A program made the position numbers and the translations under genes. Below, in pieces: positions 46,901-49,900 of a stretch of DNA of 64,000 nt. The DNA is from Incurvaria masculella. Its lineage: Eukaryota; Arthropoda; Insecta; Lepidoptera; Incurvariidae. Each line of letters starts with the position of its first letter. Position 1 is the first letter of the stretch. The stretch spans positions 11,475,001-11,539,000 of the forward strand of contig OX335660.1 of NCBI GenBank assembly GCA_946894095.1, read 5' to 3'. Under the pieces are notes generated by a model, which was not told the origin of the DNA, made no database searches, and worked only from the letters and a program-made list of their open reading frames with translations.

Positions 46901-49900
46901 TCTTTTTTTCAATCAACCCTGACGGGCTTAACCATACCATCTTGTAGGGGAAGGTGACCTATAATTTTATATTGATACCGAATCATATAGAACAGCTCGC
47001 ATTTGTTACGAAATATAATCATCCAGCTTAGAAAGAGAAAAGAAAGTGGTGCATGAACGGGGCAGAGATTGCACCCATTTCACGCATGAGAAGCAAGTCA
47101 CGCCCCTGAACTATTGACGACATTTTTGTCAAATATTTGACTAATTATCATTAATTTATTTACATAATAATACATGTTATTAAAATTGTATGCAAGCCGA
47201 TCCAGCAGCATCGGTTACCTAATTTTTCAAGGTTTTTCATCGAGGAGTTGAAGAAAATTACATTCTATCTATGTGCCACTAATATGATTTTTTCGGTACT
47301 CTAATTTTTGATCTGGCCTACAGAGAAAGGAATCTTTATCTAATTATGAGATAACTTGTGACCAACCATTTTAGAGTCCTCCCTCATCAAATTCATTACC
47401 AAGTTTCCTACCTACATATCTCGCGCCAAAATCTACTTTAAGCTGATCCCAAAAATTTGATCGCTGCACAATATTCCAAAAGGGACTGTATGACAAGGAT
47501 GGAAAGTCCAAATTTGCAGATTGCCAGCTGTTTCGGAATCCAATAAGTCATTAATCAGGACACATTAATTAATCAGACGGGCAGCAGGCTGTGTCGAGAT
47601 GAACTCGACACCTCGCTTGAAACTCCGAATCGGAGAATTAGTTTGCGACACAAAAACCGGGCCAGTGCGAATCGGACTCGCACACGAAGAGTTCCGTACC
47701 AACGTACAAAATTGAACATTAAAAAATGAGGTTTTTTGTTTGCCTATGATTAAAATTATTTTTTAATTTTACAAATAAACGGACCGACTTTTTTATTATT
47801 TTTTGTAATCGGGACTGCAAAAATATTTTCTTATTTTTCTTTATTCATTGAATTTTTCGAACATTAATTCTGAAAACTATACAATACATATGTAGGCACA
47901 TTATCAAAATAAATACCATGGGTGTTCTTGCATACATAATTTAGGCACCTATTTTAATATGAGACCTTTTTATTTGTGTACCAAAATTACATAAGTTCGA
48001 AATTTTATTTCTGCTTACTCTAAGGAGAAAAAAAATTGTTCGGAGTAAGCAGAAAGTATTAAAGTAATTTCCTAGTGTACCAATTAATACAGCAGCCGTT
48101 ATTGATGCCATTAATTTAATATTGTTATTTGAGTCGAATAAAATATTTAAAATAAGAACATTTACCACTTAACTAAATCCAAATATTCCTCTAAAATGTT
48201 GTTTTTGTCTGTTCCTGAAAAACTAGCGGCATTTCCGCGCTGAATGTCAGATTTTTTTGTACGGACCGCGGTGTTCCCCCTTAATTTCACACACAGCCTC
48301 TCCGAGAAAGCCTTTTGCATCTGCGCTCGACCGGCCCACATCTGGCCCGAGCGTTTCTACTGCAAACGCGAAAAATTCAATGTCCTTAAATTGTGCTAAG
48401 TGTCAACGCAAGTTGGCCACTACAATAGAGCCTTACCTTTACATCAGGTTGCGAGACTCATTCCAGCTTTCTACGCTGGCGGAAAACGCCGTTAGGTTCT
48501 CAGACGGAACACAAATTGTATTCACTTCTGAGTGGGCAGTCTGAGTTTTCACCGAAATTGGCGTTTACGGCAAACCGATCGACTGGCGTTTTCTCCAAAC
48601 TCCATACAAGTTTTTACTAGATATTCTGTGGTTTTACTTCTTCAAGCTGTCAAAGTCAAACGCGGACTTCCGATTTGTATGAAAACGCGGAGTGGACGTA
48701 AACGGCAACGTCGACGTATTTACGGCAACGTTGAGTAAGCTGTCAAATCAAGCTCGGACTCGCAAATGTTAGTTCGCTTAACGCCCGCTGCGCGCGCTCT
48801 TCAATTTCTCCATACAATTGAAAACGCCAGTCGATCGGTTTGCCGTAACGCCAATTTAGGTGACAACTTAGACTACCGGCTCTGACTTCAGTTTTGTATA
48901 TTCTCCACACAATTTACAAATTAAGTAACCAAGGCCACGGTGATCATTAATTTATATTTAACTTGGATCACAGAGCTTGACAAATATTTAAAAATATCAA
49001 ACCGTTATATCTTCCGAAAATGTTATAACGTACGCTGGTGGGTGTGGCCTTTCTTATAAGGGCTAACAATCTGGTAGGAAGAGTGTAGTTAGCTTGGCTT
49101 AGATGATATTCAAGTACATATATGCGAACGTGTTTTTGACTGAATATCTACGAAAAGCAGTGATCCCCAAGCAAATTGTATGAAAACCGAACATACTAGC
49201 AAACCGTCTAACTGAAAAGTAGGTCAGCTTAACTGAAAGTTGACCCAGTTTAACTGATTAAAATGCTATGAAAAAGCTATGAAACTAGACAAAATAATAT
49301 GTTAATCGCATTATCAATAATGTTAACGATACTCACAACAAACATACTCAAGCAATATAATAACTTGACGTAAAACAAATCATTACAAGATGAACGCTCC
49401 ATCAGCACGGTGATCTTGTAGTGACTTAAAATGCCTATTAGGAAAGGGGATCTACTATCAGGTCCACTTAAAAATAAAATCGGAATAAATACTTGAATTA
49501 AGATAAATTATATTATTTTCAAGAATGTAAATAAAACAAATAAGATGAGATATGAAGGAATTAGATTAGTACTAAGAAGCATGGATTCGTTTCAACATGA
49601 ATTCATGAAAAAATTACTGCAATTATCTCTTTTGTACCGTTAAATAACTTGATTCAAAACTTCAAAGCGTTGTCAGATAAGCAAGATGCTCTAAAAATTA
49701 AAAGCACGGGTTCATCGATGCTTGGTCATGCTAAAGTTGGCAATTTTTATCGCAACAAAATGTCCCGCAGGTGGTTGGTGAAGTTCCCAGGCTTCCACAT
49801 GGAATCGCGAGACCGCTCCTGTCTGCCCTCGTCCTTCCCAGAGGGCATCGCGGGAACGTGTCACTTCCTCACGAACTACTCGCACCCAGGCACCAGCGGT